64,000 bases of DNA from contig NZ_NQOG01000002.1 in NCBI RefSeq assembly GCF_002270485.1, positions 1-64,000 of the forward strand, read 5' to 3'. Shown in pieces: positions 44,301-52,787 of this stretch. The stretch comes from Anaerostipes hominis (ex Lee et al. 2021). GTDB lineage: Bacteria > Bacillota > Clostridia > Lachnospirales > Lachnospiraceae. The translations under genes and the position numbers were made by a program. Each line of letters starts with the position of its first letter. Within the stretch, counting starts at the first letter, position 1. The notes below the pieces were generated by a model. That model was not told the DNA's origin. It saw only the letters and a program-made list of their open reading frames with translations, and searched no databases.

Positions 44301-44526
44301 TTAGAATGCCTCCTTTCAGCAATTCATAATGGTATCATGCCAAAGGACCTTGTTCAAGAACGTCACTTTTGGCTTTTTTTTCGTACACGAACAATATGTC
44401 CCTATAAATTTTGACAGGATTCATTCTTGCCAAGGTTAAATTGCTTAGGCAACTATTTGCTCTGAACATCCTTTATAATAAAAGCATACCAACAATACAA
44501 TCTTTTTAAGAAAAGAGAGAGACATT

Positions 44527-45164
44527 ATGAAACAGCAAGTACAGAAGTTCGGACGTTTTTTTGAGCGGCATGGTGCTGCCAAACATCAGTGCTCTGATCG
44601 CATGGGATTTTTCACCGCGATCTTTTTGCAGGGAGGATAGCTTGTGAAAAAGCTGGACAGTCTGCTGAAAAACAAGATTCCGACAGGCTTTGAGATGCTT
44701 TATGACAATTCTTCAGCAGAAATTCTCGTAATCTTAAACAACGCCATTCAGTATGGCGTGCTGACACCGCTTGGACTTGCAGACGCGGCCGAGGCCGGAA
44801 AATCAATCTACTTTCTCCTCGAAGGCAACTTGGGACCGGGACTCGGAGTACTCATTGCATGCTGGTTTTTTGGAAAAGGAGAAGAGCATTTAAGAGACCC
44901 CGAAAACGTGTACGAGACCCCGGTATCATCGAAAAAGTGGGAGAGAAATAGAAAGGGAAGTACAGGGAATGCAGCCTACACGATCATTCCGGGAGGCTAG
45001 AAGCCATCATCCATGCCGGAGAACTTTTGTTGAGAAGCGGATTCATCAACGAAATGCTTTTACAGGATGAGAATTTTTCCGTCTATCTTGAAAATATGCT
45101 TGCCATTGCCCATAGAGAGAAAGCGGTCAGAGACCAGATCCCTGGGACAGAGAAAGATTTATAA
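44527..45164 (+). pseudogene. Decayed mannitol PTS (mtlA-mtlF) remnant
   Basis: The 5' part from ATG 44527 begins MKQQVQKFGRF like mannitol EIIC. The frame is then lost at a T7 run and regained later: SGMVLPNISALIAW appears in another frame, then FFTAIFLQGG back in the first. After a deletion, KKLDSLLKNKIPTGFEML is joined directly to ILNNAIQYGVLTPLG and EAGKSIYFLLEGNLGPGLGV, which are normally about 80 residues apart in EIIC. The EIIB domain is missing. The 3' part (45001-45164) encodes an EIIA-like piece (EAIIHAGELLLRSGFI) in a further frame. At least two frameshifts and two deletions are visible, so no working transporter remains. Confidence 0.85.
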
Positions 45165-45186
45165 TCGGCGGCGTTGAATTTAGAGT

Positions 45187-45225
45187 CTTGATATGATAGC
45201 ATTAGCTATGGTATCAAGGCTTTTA
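45187..45225 (+). terminator. Terminator after the PTS remnant
   Basis: CTTGATA-ATAGC pairs with GCTAT-TATCAAG (45187-45218), followed by GCTTTTAT. This is probably the original terminator of the mannitol operon. Confidence 0.7.
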
Positions 45226-45230
45226 TATTA

Positions 45231-45409
45231 TTCCATAGGAAAGTCCTAAGAACCTTCCTATGGAATAATATAGCCCTCCGGGCATGATGCGCACAAATGC
45301 GAAAGGAACCTATTTGACTACGTCAAATCGCATTTGGCGCTCAAAGTTGTCAAGCCCTTCAAAGCTTGAGGGGCTGGGGCATTGAAGTGGGATTGCCCAC
45401 TTTGTTTTG
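45231..45409 (+). repeat. Dispersed structured repeat, copy 2 (full length)
   Basis: Homologous to 133-306 over its entire length. It keeps the same hairpins with different bases: TTCCATAGG / CCTATGGAA at the 5' end, ATTTGAC / GTCAAAT, AAATGCG / CGCATTT, CCCTTCAA / TTGAGGGG, and GTGGG / CCCAC at the 3' end. It occupies the gap between the PTS remnant and the HAD gene and contains no ORF. Confidence 0.75.
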
Positions 45410-45468
45410 CGGAGTTTATGGCAGATACCATCTTACAGCGATAACTATTGTTCATAGAAAGGATGCCC

Positions 45469-46263
45469 ATGATTAGACTAATTGCAACAGATATTGACGG
45501 AACTCTGGTAGAAGAAGCAGCTATGAATCTGAATCCTGAATATTTCGATGTGATCCGGGAGTTCAGAAAACGGGGAGTTTTGTTCGTAGCAGCCAGCGGA
45601 CGTCAGAGAAAAAGCATTGAGCGTTTTTTTGAACCGATCAAAGATGATATTATTTTCCTGTCCGAAAATGGTGCCTGTATCACATCCAGAGAATATAAAC
45701 ATGTAGATGTGATGGACCCGTTCATCGTCAAAAGCATAATGGAGGATGCAAAGGAGATTCCCGGATGTACCTGCGCTCTGAACGACGGGGAGACCAGCTA
45801 TTTTGACTCCGAAATGCTTTACCGCCATATGAAGGACGACTATGGATACAATGCAGTGATGGTGGACGATTTATTCAAAGTGGAAGCAGGGGTCTGCAAA
45901 GTGTCTGTGTTCCACAACCGGAATGCGGAAGATGCGGTAGGAAAAGATTTTTATGATAAATGGGGAGGCAGGATCTACGTTGCGAGTGCAGGAGAGAAAT
46001 GGGTAGACTGTATGAACCTTGGAGTAAATAAAGGGAACTCTTTGAAACGTTTTCAGGAGCATTATAATATTTCTGCGGATGAGACACTGGCTTTCGGCGA
46101 TAATATCAACGATATTGAGATGCTGAAACGGGCTGCCCACAGCTTTGCCGTAGCCAATGCCAGGGAAGAGGTGAAAGAAGCCGCAAATTTTGTGACAGAT
46201 TCCAACAAAGAAGACGGTGTATTAAAAGTGTTAAAGGCAGTACTTAGGGGGGAATTATGTTAG
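45469..46263 (+). CDS. Cof-type HAD-IIB hydrolase
   Basis: A 264-residue HAD phosphatase. Motif I is ATDIDGTLVEE near residues 5-15, motif II AASGRQRKS near 43-51, Lys is in NKGNSLKRF, and motif IV is AFGDNINDIEML near 214-225. It is of the same broad class as the protein at 25695, but the two are not close paralogues. AGAAAGG is spaced six bases from the ATG at 45469; the upstream in-frame starts are not used. It overlaps the next HAD gene by 7 bp. The neighbouring mannitol PTS wreck raises the possibility of a sugar-alcohol-phosphate substrate, but this is only context. Confidence 0.88.
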   Translation: MIRLIATDIDGTLVEEAAMNLNPEYFDVIREFRKRGVLFVAASGRQRKSIERFFEPIKDDIIFLSENGACITSREYKHVDVMDPFIVKSIMEDAKEIPGCTCALNDGETSYFDSEMLYRHMKDDYGYNAVMVDDLFKVEAGVCKVSVFHNRNAEDAVGKDFYDKWGGRIYVASAGEKWVDCMNLGVNKGNSLKRFQEHYNISADETLAFGDNINDIEMLKRAAHSFAVANAREEVKEAANFVTDSNKEDGVLKVLKAVLRGELC

Positions 46264-46913
46264 AAGCAGTTATTTTTGATATGGACGGAGTTATTGTAGA
46301 TTCTGAGCCCGGATATTATAAAGCTTTGCTCAGACTGTTGGATGAATTCGATGCATATGTGGATGAAGAATACAATGCCCGGTATTTCGGCACTACGATG
46401 GAAAAGTTATTTACGGATACCATTGAATATTTAAACCTGGATACGACCGTTGATTATTGTGTTCGGCGTTTTTTCGAGATCTATGAAGAAGTGGTTGAGG
46501 AGGAAGGATTTACCCCGATCAAAGGAGCATTGGAGCTGATCCATTCTCTCCATAAAGAAGGAATTCCGACAGCGGTTGCATCTTCTTCACCGATGGATCA
46601 CATCGTAAGGATCACAGAGAATTTAGGAGTCATTGACTGTTTTCGTGCGCTAGTGACAGGAGAAGACTGCGAACATTCCAAACCTGATCCTGAAGTCTTT
46701 TTAAAGGCCGCTGGACAGCTTGGAATCAATCCGGAACATTGTGCTGTGGTGGAGGATTCTGTCAATGGTGTTCTGGCAGGCAGCAGGGCAGGTATGAAGG
46801 TTCTCGGTTTCAGCAATCCTGAATATGGAAGTCCAGCTCATGAAAAGGCACACAAAGTTGTTCATTCCCTGGAAGACGTGAATGTAACTACTTTGAAAGG
46901 ATTATTTAATTAA
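46257..46913 (+). CDS. HAD-IA phosphatase (beta-phosphoglucomutase-like)
   Basis: A 218-residue HAD protein of the beta-phosphoglucomutase/phosphatase group. Motif I is IFDMDGVIVDSEPGYY near residues 5-20, motif II VASSSPMDH near 100-108, Lys is in HSKPDPEVF near 137-145, and motif IV is VVEDSVNGVLAGSRAGM near 160-176. The GGGGGG ribosome site overlaps the end of the preceding HAD gene, so the two are coupled. The second Asp of motif I is present, in keeping with either phosphatase or mutase activity; family members of this length without the mutase cap features are usually sugar-phosphate phosphatases. Confidence 0.88.
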   Translation: MLEAVIFDMDGVIVDSEPGYYKALLRLLDEFDAYVDEEYNARYFGTTMEKLFTDTIEYLNLDTTVDYCVRRFFEIYEEVVEEEGFTPIKGALELIHSLHKEGIPTAVASSSPMDHIVRITENLGVIDCFRALVTGEDCEHSKPDPEVFLKAAGQLGINPEHCAVVEDSVNGVLAGSRAGMKVLGFSNPEYGSPAHEKAHKVVHSLEDVNVTTLKGLFN

Positions 46914-46938
46914 AATACATAAATGGAGAGGAAATAGA

Positions 46939-47337
46939 GTGGAAGCAGTTATTTTCGACATGGACGGAGTCATCGTAGATACAGAACCCGGCTTTTTTAT
47001 TGTGGCTAATAAGTTTCTGGAGCGCTATGGAAAGAGTATTACCAAAGAATATTTTGAACAATTTTTCGGCGGCGCATCGGTGCACATGTGGAAGACAACA
47101 ACAGAAATGCTGGGACTGGATGTTCCTGTAGAGGAATGTCTGAAGGGCACGCACGAAATCCGGGAACAGTGTCTGGTGATCGAGGATTCCAGCAACGGAG
47201 TCACGGCTGCCAAGAGTGCCGGAATGAGTGTGATCGGATTCCGGAATTTAGAGGTTGCAAATCAGGGACTAAAACCGGCCGACCATGTAGTGACTCCTAT
47301 GAAAGATATCACTCTGGAATTGTGCAGAAGTTTTTAA
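46939..47337 (+). pseudogene. Internally deleted HAD-IA phosphatase
   Basis: Starts with GTG after GGAGAGG and encodes IFDMDGVIVDTEPGFF, closely like the preceding gene, so it is a tandem duplicate. After ECLKGTHEIREQ the sequence jumps in frame to CLVIEDSSNGVTAAKSAGM, skipping about 80 residues. Motif II (Ser/Thr) and motif III (Lys) are therefore missing, and the 132-residue product cannot have the standard catalytic set. It is an in-frame deletion remnant, still open and still possessing translation signals. Confidence 0.8.
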
Positions 47338-47352
47338 GAATTTATATAGACG

Positions 47353-47394
47353 AAATAAATCTCTCCGAAGATGTTTGGGGAGATTTATTTGTTA
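47353..47394 (+). terminator. Terminator of the HAD cluster
   Basis: AAATAAATCTC pairs with GAGATTTATTT (47353-47363 with 47380-47390), plus inner CC / GG pairs, and T residues follow. Confidence 0.8.
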
Positions 47395-47530
47395 CAAAAT
47401 TGTGACGATATATTGATTATATATTAAAAATATGTTATGTTAAAATTGAAATAGAGTAAATTACTTACAAGATATGCTTCAAGGTTCTGGGGGAGTTTAC
47501 CAGAGAAGACAAGAAGAAATGAGGTTTATT

Positions 47531-49252
47531 ATGAAAGCGGGCATGAAAAAATGTATCAGTTACTTGCTGACAGCAGTATTTGTTATCTCGGCTGCAGTGA
47601 CAGCGGGAGGACTGCAGAAAAAGCAGGTCCGGGCAGCGGAAAAATTTCAGATCCATTTTATAGATGTGGGCGCAGGGGATGGAGCGCTGCTTCAATATGG
47701 GGAAGGAAGCAGTGCGGAGTATGCCATGATAGACACCGGGGCTGACTATTATACAACAACAAAAGGCGAGCAGATTACCACAGAAGACTGGGCATATAAT
47801 TATCTCAGGAAAAAAGGCGTCAAAAAGCTTAAATTTATCCTTCTGACCCACCCGCACAGGGATCACATCGGAGGTCTCGGAAGAATCCTTCGGGATGATG
47901 ATATTGAGGTCGAAAAAATATACGGAAATAACCGGAATCTTACTTATTCAGGAGCAGACGGCAGCAATAAAGAGTTCAATAAAGAATTTTATACAGAAAC
48001 ATTGGAAGCCATTGATTCCTATGCAGAGAGAAACGGAAAGGGCGATGATTTTTATGAAGTTCCCCAGATGGGAAGTGTGGCGAATATCGGAACAGTACGG
48101 CTTCAGTTCTATGGCCCGGTGGATGAAACTTCATTTCAGTATGGAAGAAAAGTGAATCTGGATGTCCGTGAGATTAATAAGAGATCTATTGTATGCAAGA
48201 TTACCAATGGCAGCAATACGTTTCTTATGACAGGAGATGCACAGAGACAGACGATAGATGGAATTGTGAGAAAAGGGTACAATCTGTCGGCTCAGGTGCT
48301 GAAAGTTCCTCATCACGGCATGCAGGATGTGACAGAAGACAATAAAATTGGAAAAGATTATCCGTCTGACCACAAATATTTATTTGACAAAGCAAATGCA
48401 TCAATTTCCGTAGTCAGCAATGGCTATGACAATGACAATGAATCACCTCTTCCAAGGGTGTTAAATGAATTGGCGGGTTCAGATGTCTATCTGACCAGCA
48501 ACCGAGGTACGGTCATTGTATCCTCTGACGGAACAAACCTGTCTGTCCAGACAGAAAAAGGGAAAAATGCACCGAGTTACGCAGGCGATTATAACCCGAA
48601 AAAGAAATCGTCACCGACGATGAAGAGCGTCATCGTATCTACCAACGGAAAAAACAAGCTGGTGCCGACGACTTACAGTGCGGCTAACAGCTATAAGCTT
48701 TATGAAAAGAAAAATGTGACGGTCAAATTTTCAGGGACGCCTCAGCCGTTTACGAAAGTAAAGAGCGTCCAGTATAAGTTTGTGAAAAAAGGCGTGGACA
48801 ACCGGACAGTTCCTTACCGCAGCGGAAGCTCCGTGGCAGTAAAGAACGGATCGGTGGGAAGAATTTATGTAAAATACAATACATGGCTCGGCTCCACTGT
48901 CATCAAGCTTCCGGGATTTACGGTCGATACTTCTGCGCCGTCCAGTGCAAAGATCAAGGGCAGCAAGTCAGGCATCAAGACTTATAAGACATCTGCGAAA
49001 AACCGCTATAACAAGAAGTATAAGAAGTCCATTAAACTTACATTTTCTGCCTCCTACGGGACAAGCGGGAAATCCAAAGTCCAGTATAAGATCGTCCCCA
49101 GGGGCAAGAAAAATACAAAGTATAAATGGAAAACAGGAAACAGTGTGACGTATAAGAAAAAAAAGAAATGGGTCCGCGTTTATGTGAAGTTTACCGACAA
49201 ATCAGGAAATACGACTACGAGAAAAACAAACGGATTTTATATTAAAAAATAA
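47531..49252 (+). CDS. Secreted MBL-fold (ComEC/Rec2-like) protein with C-terminal Ig-like repeats
   Basis: A 573-residue exported protein and the intact paralogue of the gene at 38339. The signal sequence covers about residues 1-35 (cleavage near VRAAE). The metallo-beta-lactamase domain has FIDVGAGDGALLQ, LLTHPHRDHIGG and VPHHGMQD. Two Ig-like repeats follow, one around VQYKFVKKG and YVKYNTWLG, the other around VQYKIVPRG and YVKFTDKSG; they are rich in Lys, Tyr and Thr. It has no membrane anchor and no LPXTG motif. GAGGT precedes the ATG at 47531; ATG 47543 is also possible. It probably acts on an extracellular phosphodiester substrate such as DNA. Confidence 0.85.
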   Translation: MKAGMKKCISYLLTAVFVISAAVTAGGLQKKQVRAAEKFQIHFIDVGAGDGALLQYGEGSSAEYAMIDTGADYYTTTKGEQITTEDWAYNYLRKKGVKKLKFILLTHPHRDHIGGLGRILRDDDIEVEKIYGNNRNLTYSGADGSNKEFNKEFYTETLEAIDSYAERNGKGDDFYEVPQMGSVANIGTVRLQFYGPVDETSFQYGRKVNLDVREINKRSIVCKITNGSNTFLMTGDAQRQTIDGIVRKGYNLSAQVLKVPHHGMQDVTEDNKIGKDYPSDHKYLFDKANASISVVSNGYDNDNESPLPRVLNELAGSDVYLTSNRGTVIVSSDGTNLSVQTEKGKNAPSYAGDYNPKKKSSPTMKSVIVSTNGKNKLVPTTYSAANSYKLYEKKNVTVKFSGTPQPFTKVKSVQYKFVKKGVDNRTVPYRSGSSVAVKNGSVGRIYVKYNTWLGSTVIKLPGFTVDTSAPSSAKIKGSKSGIKTYKTSAKNRYNKKYKKSIKLTFSASYGTSGKSKVQYKIVPRGKKNTKYKWKTGNSVTYKKKKKWVRVYVKFTDKSGNTTTRKTNGFYIKK

Positions 49253-49281
49253 TAGACAAATGAAAAAAGATGGTAGATAAT
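49253..49281 (+). promoter_or_regulatory. Candidate promoter of the polyamine operon
   Basis: TAGACA (49253-49258) and GATAAT (49276-49281) with 17-bp spacing start right at the stop of the upstream gene. The leader then carries the hairpin at 49297-49326. Confidence 0.4.
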
Positions 49282-49296
49282 AGGATAGAAAGAATG

Positions 49297-49326
49297 AATG
49301 TCGTCAGTGTAAGCTGACGGCATTTT
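49297..49326 (+). terminator. Hairpin between secreted MBL gene and potD
   Basis: AATGTCGTCAG pairs with CTGACGGCATT around a short loop, followed by TTAAAT. It could end the upstream gene or act as a leader hairpin for potD. Confidence 0.6.
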
Positions 49327-49356
49327 AAATATGGAAGATTATAAAGGAGAAGTGAT

Positions 49357-50436
49357 ATGAGAAAAACAAAAGTAACAGTTCTGCTGCTTCTGATGGCACT
49401 TACCGTATCTTTGCTGGCCGGATGCGGCGGGAAGGAAGAAGAAAAAACAAAAGACGGATATGCAAAGAAATTGTACCTGTATAATTGGACAGAATATATC
49501 CCGCAGAGTGTGATGGATGGATTTGAGAAGGAATATGGCATCAAAGTTGTGGAATCCACATTTACGTCCAACGAAGAGATGCTTGCCAAGCTGACGGCCG
49601 GAGGGACCGGACAGTATGACATGACCATCGCCAGCAATTATGTGATCGATGCCATGAAAGAACAGGACCTGATCGAGCCGATCCAGATGGATCAGGTGAA
49701 AAATGTGAAGTATCTGGACAAAAGCACGCTGAACCAGCCATTTGACAAGAACAATGAATACACGATTCCATATATGACTTCATTTACAGTACTGTGTGGA
49801 AACAAAAAAAAATTAAAAGAGCTGGGTGTGGATATCAAAAGCTTTAATGATCTGACGAACCCGAAGTTGAAAAATAATATTGTGCTTGTGGATGATATCC
49901 GTGAGATCGCCGCCATGGCACTGAAAGTCAAAGGATACAGCTCCAGTACCACAAAGGAAGATGAGATTATGAGCACACTGCCGTGGCTTAAGAAGCTGGC
50001 GAAAAATGTGAAGGTCTATGATGCTGATGCACCGAAAAGCGTAATGATCTCCAATGACGTGGCAGTCGGCCTCATGTACAGTATGGATGCGGCTATGGCC
50101 ATTGAGGAGAATAAAGACCTGGACGTGATCTATACAAAAGAACCCGCGCAGAAATGTCTGGACAATTTTGTGATCATCAAGGGGGCAAAGCATGCCAAAG
50201 AGGCAAGGCTGTTTATCGATTATGTTTTACGGCCTGAAAACTACAAAAAAGTTCTGGATGAGTACTATGGTGTATGTATCAATAACGGCACAAAGAAGCT
50301 GCTGGATGACCACTATCTGAAAAATCCCGGTGCAAATGTCGATCAGAAAGAGTTAAAAAGGGCAGAATATATTGATGATGTAAAGGATTCGGCGAGCATC
50401 TATGACGATCTGTATACGAAATTAAAGACAGAGTAA
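49357..50436 (+). CDS. potD: Spermidine/putrescine ABC transporter substrate-binding lipoprotein
   Basis: A 359-residue lipoprotein. A signal sequence with lipobox LLAGC puts the modified Cys at about residue 22. The mature part starts YLYNWTEYIPQSVMDGFEKEYG, typical of PotD. It captures polyamines outside the cell for the PotABC complex encoded downstream. AAAGGAGAAG lies seven bases upstream of the ATG. In this operon potD comes first and is followed by a PII-like gene before potA. Confidence 0.93.
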   Translation: MRKTKVTVLLLLMALTVSLLAGCGGKEEEKTKDGYAKKLYLYNWTEYIPQSVMDGFEKEYGIKVVESTFTSNEEMLAKLTAGGTGQYDMTIASNYVIDAMKEQDLIEPIQMDQVKNVKYLDKSTLNQPFDKNNEYTIPYMTSFTVLCGNKKKLKELGVDIKSFNDLTNPKLKNNIVLVDDIREIAAMALKVKGYSSSTTKEDEIMSTLPWLKKLAKNVKVYDADAPKSVMISNDVAVGLMYSMDAAMAIEENKDLDVIYTKEPAQKCLDNFVIIKGAKHAKEARLFIDYVLRPENYKKVLDEYYGVCINNGTKKLLDDHYLKNPGANVDQKELKRAEYIDDVKDSASIYDDLYTKLKTE

Positions 50437-50454
50437 TATATGGGAGGAATGAGT

Positions 50455-50802
50455 ATGAAAGCGATGAAACGTCTGGATATTATCATCCGTCCGGAAAAAC
50501 TGGAGAAGTTAAAAGAGATACTGGAAAAGAAAGACTATTCGGGCATGACTGTATTCACGGCAATGGGATGCGGATACCAGGAAGGCTTTATCCCTGAATT
50601 TGAGGAAATGAATTTTGAGATCAATCTGCTGCCGAAGGTTGTCGTGATGGTTGTCGTGTGGGAAGAAGACGTGGAGGATCTGCTGGGGGCGATCCATGAG
50701 GAACTGGCCACCGGACAGGTGGGAGACGGAAGGGTCTTTATATCCCCGGTGGACGATGTGATGCGCATCCGCACCGGAGAACGGGGCGCTGAAACTTTGT
50801 AG
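50455..50802 (+). CDS. potN: PII-like signalling protein in polyamine operon (PotN type)
   Basis: A 115-residue PII-superfamily trimer subunit. It keeps the B-loop TGQVGDGRVFI near residues 83-93 and the C-loop RIRTGERG near 103-110, both used for nucleotide binding. The T-loop region (GYQEGFIPEFEEMNFEINLLPK) lacks the uridylylated Tyr of GlnB/GlnK. The start at 50455 is seven bases after GGGAGGA. The position between potD and potA is the hallmark of the PotN subfamily described in Firmicutes, thought to couple polyamine transport to the adenylate energy state. No amtB or glnA is near, so a nitrogen role is unlikely. Confidence 0.85.
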   Translation: MKAMKRLDIIIRPEKLEKLKEILEKKDYSGMTVFTAMGCGYQEGFIPEFEEMNFEINLLPKVVVMVVVWEEDVEDLLGAIHEELATGQVGDGRVFISPVDDVMRIRTGERGAETL

Positions 50803-50806
50803 AAGG

Positions 50807-51943
50807 GTGGTGGAAACTTCGTTGAAAAATATCATCGTACGCTTAAGAAACATAGAAAAAATTTACGGAGGAAAATCTGTCATTGATCATCTGAATCTTA
50901 ATGTGGCCCGGGGTGAATTTTTGACGCTCCTCGGTCCGTCAGGCTGCGGAAAAACGACTACGCTTCGAATGATCGGAGGTTTTGAAGATACGGACGGCGG
51001 ACAAATTTTTCTGGAAGATAAAGATGTGGCGGGCAAAGCGCCGAATCACCGGGATGTGAACACGGTGTTTCAGAGCTATGCGCTGTTTCCTCACATGAAC
51101 GTTTTTGACAATGTGGCTTTTGGCCTTGTGGAAAAAAAGGTGCCGAAAGCGGAGATCAAAAAACGGGTTGATGAGATGATTGAATTGGTGCAGCTTCAGG
51201 GTATGGAAAAAAGAATGCCATCTCAGATGTCAGGGGGACAGAAACAGAGAGTCGCCATCGCCAGAGCGCTGGTGAACCGGCCAAAGGTGCTTCTTCTGGA
51301 TGAGCCGCTGGGAGCTCTGGATCTAAAATTGAGAAAGCAGATGCAGTTTGAACTGAAAGAACTGCAGAAAAAGCTGAAGATCACGTTCATTTACGTGACC
51401 CACGATCAGGAAGAAGCACTGACCATGAGCGACCGGATCGCGGTTATGAATGAGGGAAGGATCGAACAGCTGGGGACTCCGGTCGAGATCTACAATCACC
51501 CTAAGACAAAATTTGTAGCTGATTTTATCGGGGAGTCCAATATTTTTGAAGCCTACATTGAGGAAAAGAAGGGAAACAGGATTTCTCTCGTGATGGAGTC
51601 CGGGAAAGTGGAACTTGACGCTCCGGATTTTGAATACGATGAGATGGTCTATGTATGTGTACGGCCGGAAAATATGAAAGCGTCCATGGAACCCAGGGAT
51701 GGATTTACCCTGAGAGGGACTGTGATGGAACATATTTTTGTTGGTTCCACTATAAAGACCATCATAGAACTGCCCAGCAGCCAGCTGGTCAAGATGACAA
51801 ATCCTCCGGAAGATGAAGTGATCCCGGTGGGTACCAACGTATACCTTCACTGGCTTCCCCAAAAAACTGTGGTCATGCACACGCGGGAAGACCGGGTCTA
51901 TGAGATTATAGAGGGGGCCGGAAATGAAAAAGAAGAGCAATAA
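50807..51943 (+). CDS. potA: Polyamine ABC transporter ATP-binding protein
   Basis: About 378 residues. Walker A GPSGCGKTT is near residues 43-51, the Q-loop FQSYALFPHMNVFDNVAFG near 88-106, the signature MSGGQKQRVAIARAL near 145-159, Walker B VLLLDEPLGALD near 165-176, and THDQEEAL near 201-208. A C-terminal TOBE regulatory domain completes the protein. The start is not certain: GTG 50807, GTG 50810 or TTG 50822 are possible, and the ribosome site is weak. It overlaps potB by 20 bp. Confidence 0.92.
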   Translation: MVETSLKNIIVRLRNIEKIYGGKSVIDHLNLNVARGEFLTLLGPSGCGKTTTLRMIGGFEDTDGGQIFLEDKDVAGKAPNHRDVNTVFQSYALFPHMNVFDNVAFGLVEKKVPKAEIKKRVDEMIELVQLQGMEKRMPSQMSGGQKQRVAIARALVNRPKVLLLDEPLGALDLKLRKQMQFELKELQKKLKITFIYVTHDQEEALTMSDRIAVMNEGRIEQLGTPVEIYNHPKTKFVADFIGESNIFEAYIEEKKGNRISLVMESGKVELDAPDFEYDEMVYVCVRPENMKASMEPRDGFTLRGTVMEHIFVGSTIKTIIELPSSQLVKMTNPPEDEVIPVGTNVYLHWLPQKTVVMHTREDRVYEIIEGAGNEKEEQ

Positions 51944-52775
51944 AATTCCGTTTCTGTCAACCGTATCGCCGGCCATCATCTGGCTTATTTTGTTCCTGGT
52001 GCTGCCTCTTCTGTATATCGTTGGTATCAGTTTCATGAAAAAAGGGCTTTATGGGGGCGTGATCCAGACCTTTGATCTGACAGCCTATAAGACGATGTTT
52101 CAGTCGAAGTATATGAAGATTCTTTTAGATTCGCTGTGGCTGTCACTGAAGACTACCGGGCTCTGCCTGCTGTTCGGCTATCCGTTTGCCTATATTATTT
52201 CAAATACAAAGAAAAAATGGAAACCGTTTTGTGTCCTGCTGATCATGCTGCCCTTCTGGATCAATTCTCTGATCCGTACTTACGGATGGAACAGTATCCT
52301 GCGCGAGCAGGGGATATTAAATACACTCCTGATGCAGCTGGGGATCATAAACCAGCCGCTTCAGATGCTCTACACAGACGGGGCAGTCCTGCTGGGTATG
52401 GTGTATGCGCTGATCCCGTTTACAGTGCTGCCGCTGTATTCTTCCATTGAAAAGCTTGATCATTCCCTTTTGGAGGCGGCCAGCGATCTGGGGGCATCCA
52501 AGGTACATGTGTTCCGAAAAGTCATACTTCCTCTCACGATGCCCGGGATTTTTGCGGCATCGGTTCAGACCTTCATTCCGTCTTTGGGGTACTTCTTTAT
52601 CACGGATATGATGGGAGGGGCCACCACGATGAACATTGGAAATGTGATCAAGAACCAATTCCTGACTGCGAGAAACTGGCCTCTCGGAGCGGCGCTTGCG
52701 ATTGCACTCATCGCAGTGACGATCGTTATCATGAAGCTGTATACACGGGTCGGAAGTATAGAAGATATGGTATAG
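51924..52775 (+). CDS. potB: Polyamine ABC transporter permease PotB
   Basis: A 283-residue membrane protein with six predicted segments. The EAA-type cytoplasmic loop (LLEAASDLGASKVHVFRKVILPLTMPG, about residues 186-212) docks with PotA. It is the first permease of the pot operon, and its start lies inside potA, which indicates translational coupling. Confidence 0.93.
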   Translation: MKKKSNKIPFLSTVSPAIIWLILFLVLPLLYIVGISFMKKGLYGGVIQTFDLTAYKTMFQSKYMKILLDSLWLSLKTTGLCLLFGYPFAYIISNTKKKWKPFCVLLIMLPFWINSLIRTYGWNSILREQGILNTLLMQLGIINQPLQMLYTDGAVLLGMVYALIPFTVLPLYSSIEKLDHSLLEAASDLGASKVHVFRKVILPLTMPGIFAASVQTFIPSLGYFFITDMMGGATTMNIGNVIKNQFLTARNWPLGAALAIALIAVTIVIMKLYTRVGSIEDMV

Positions 52776-52787
52776 GAGGAATGAGCA

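Noticed and set aside
51323-52036. 237-codon open frame antisense to potA
   Set aside because: Overlaps conserved ABC motifs of potA and has no ribosome site or family match.
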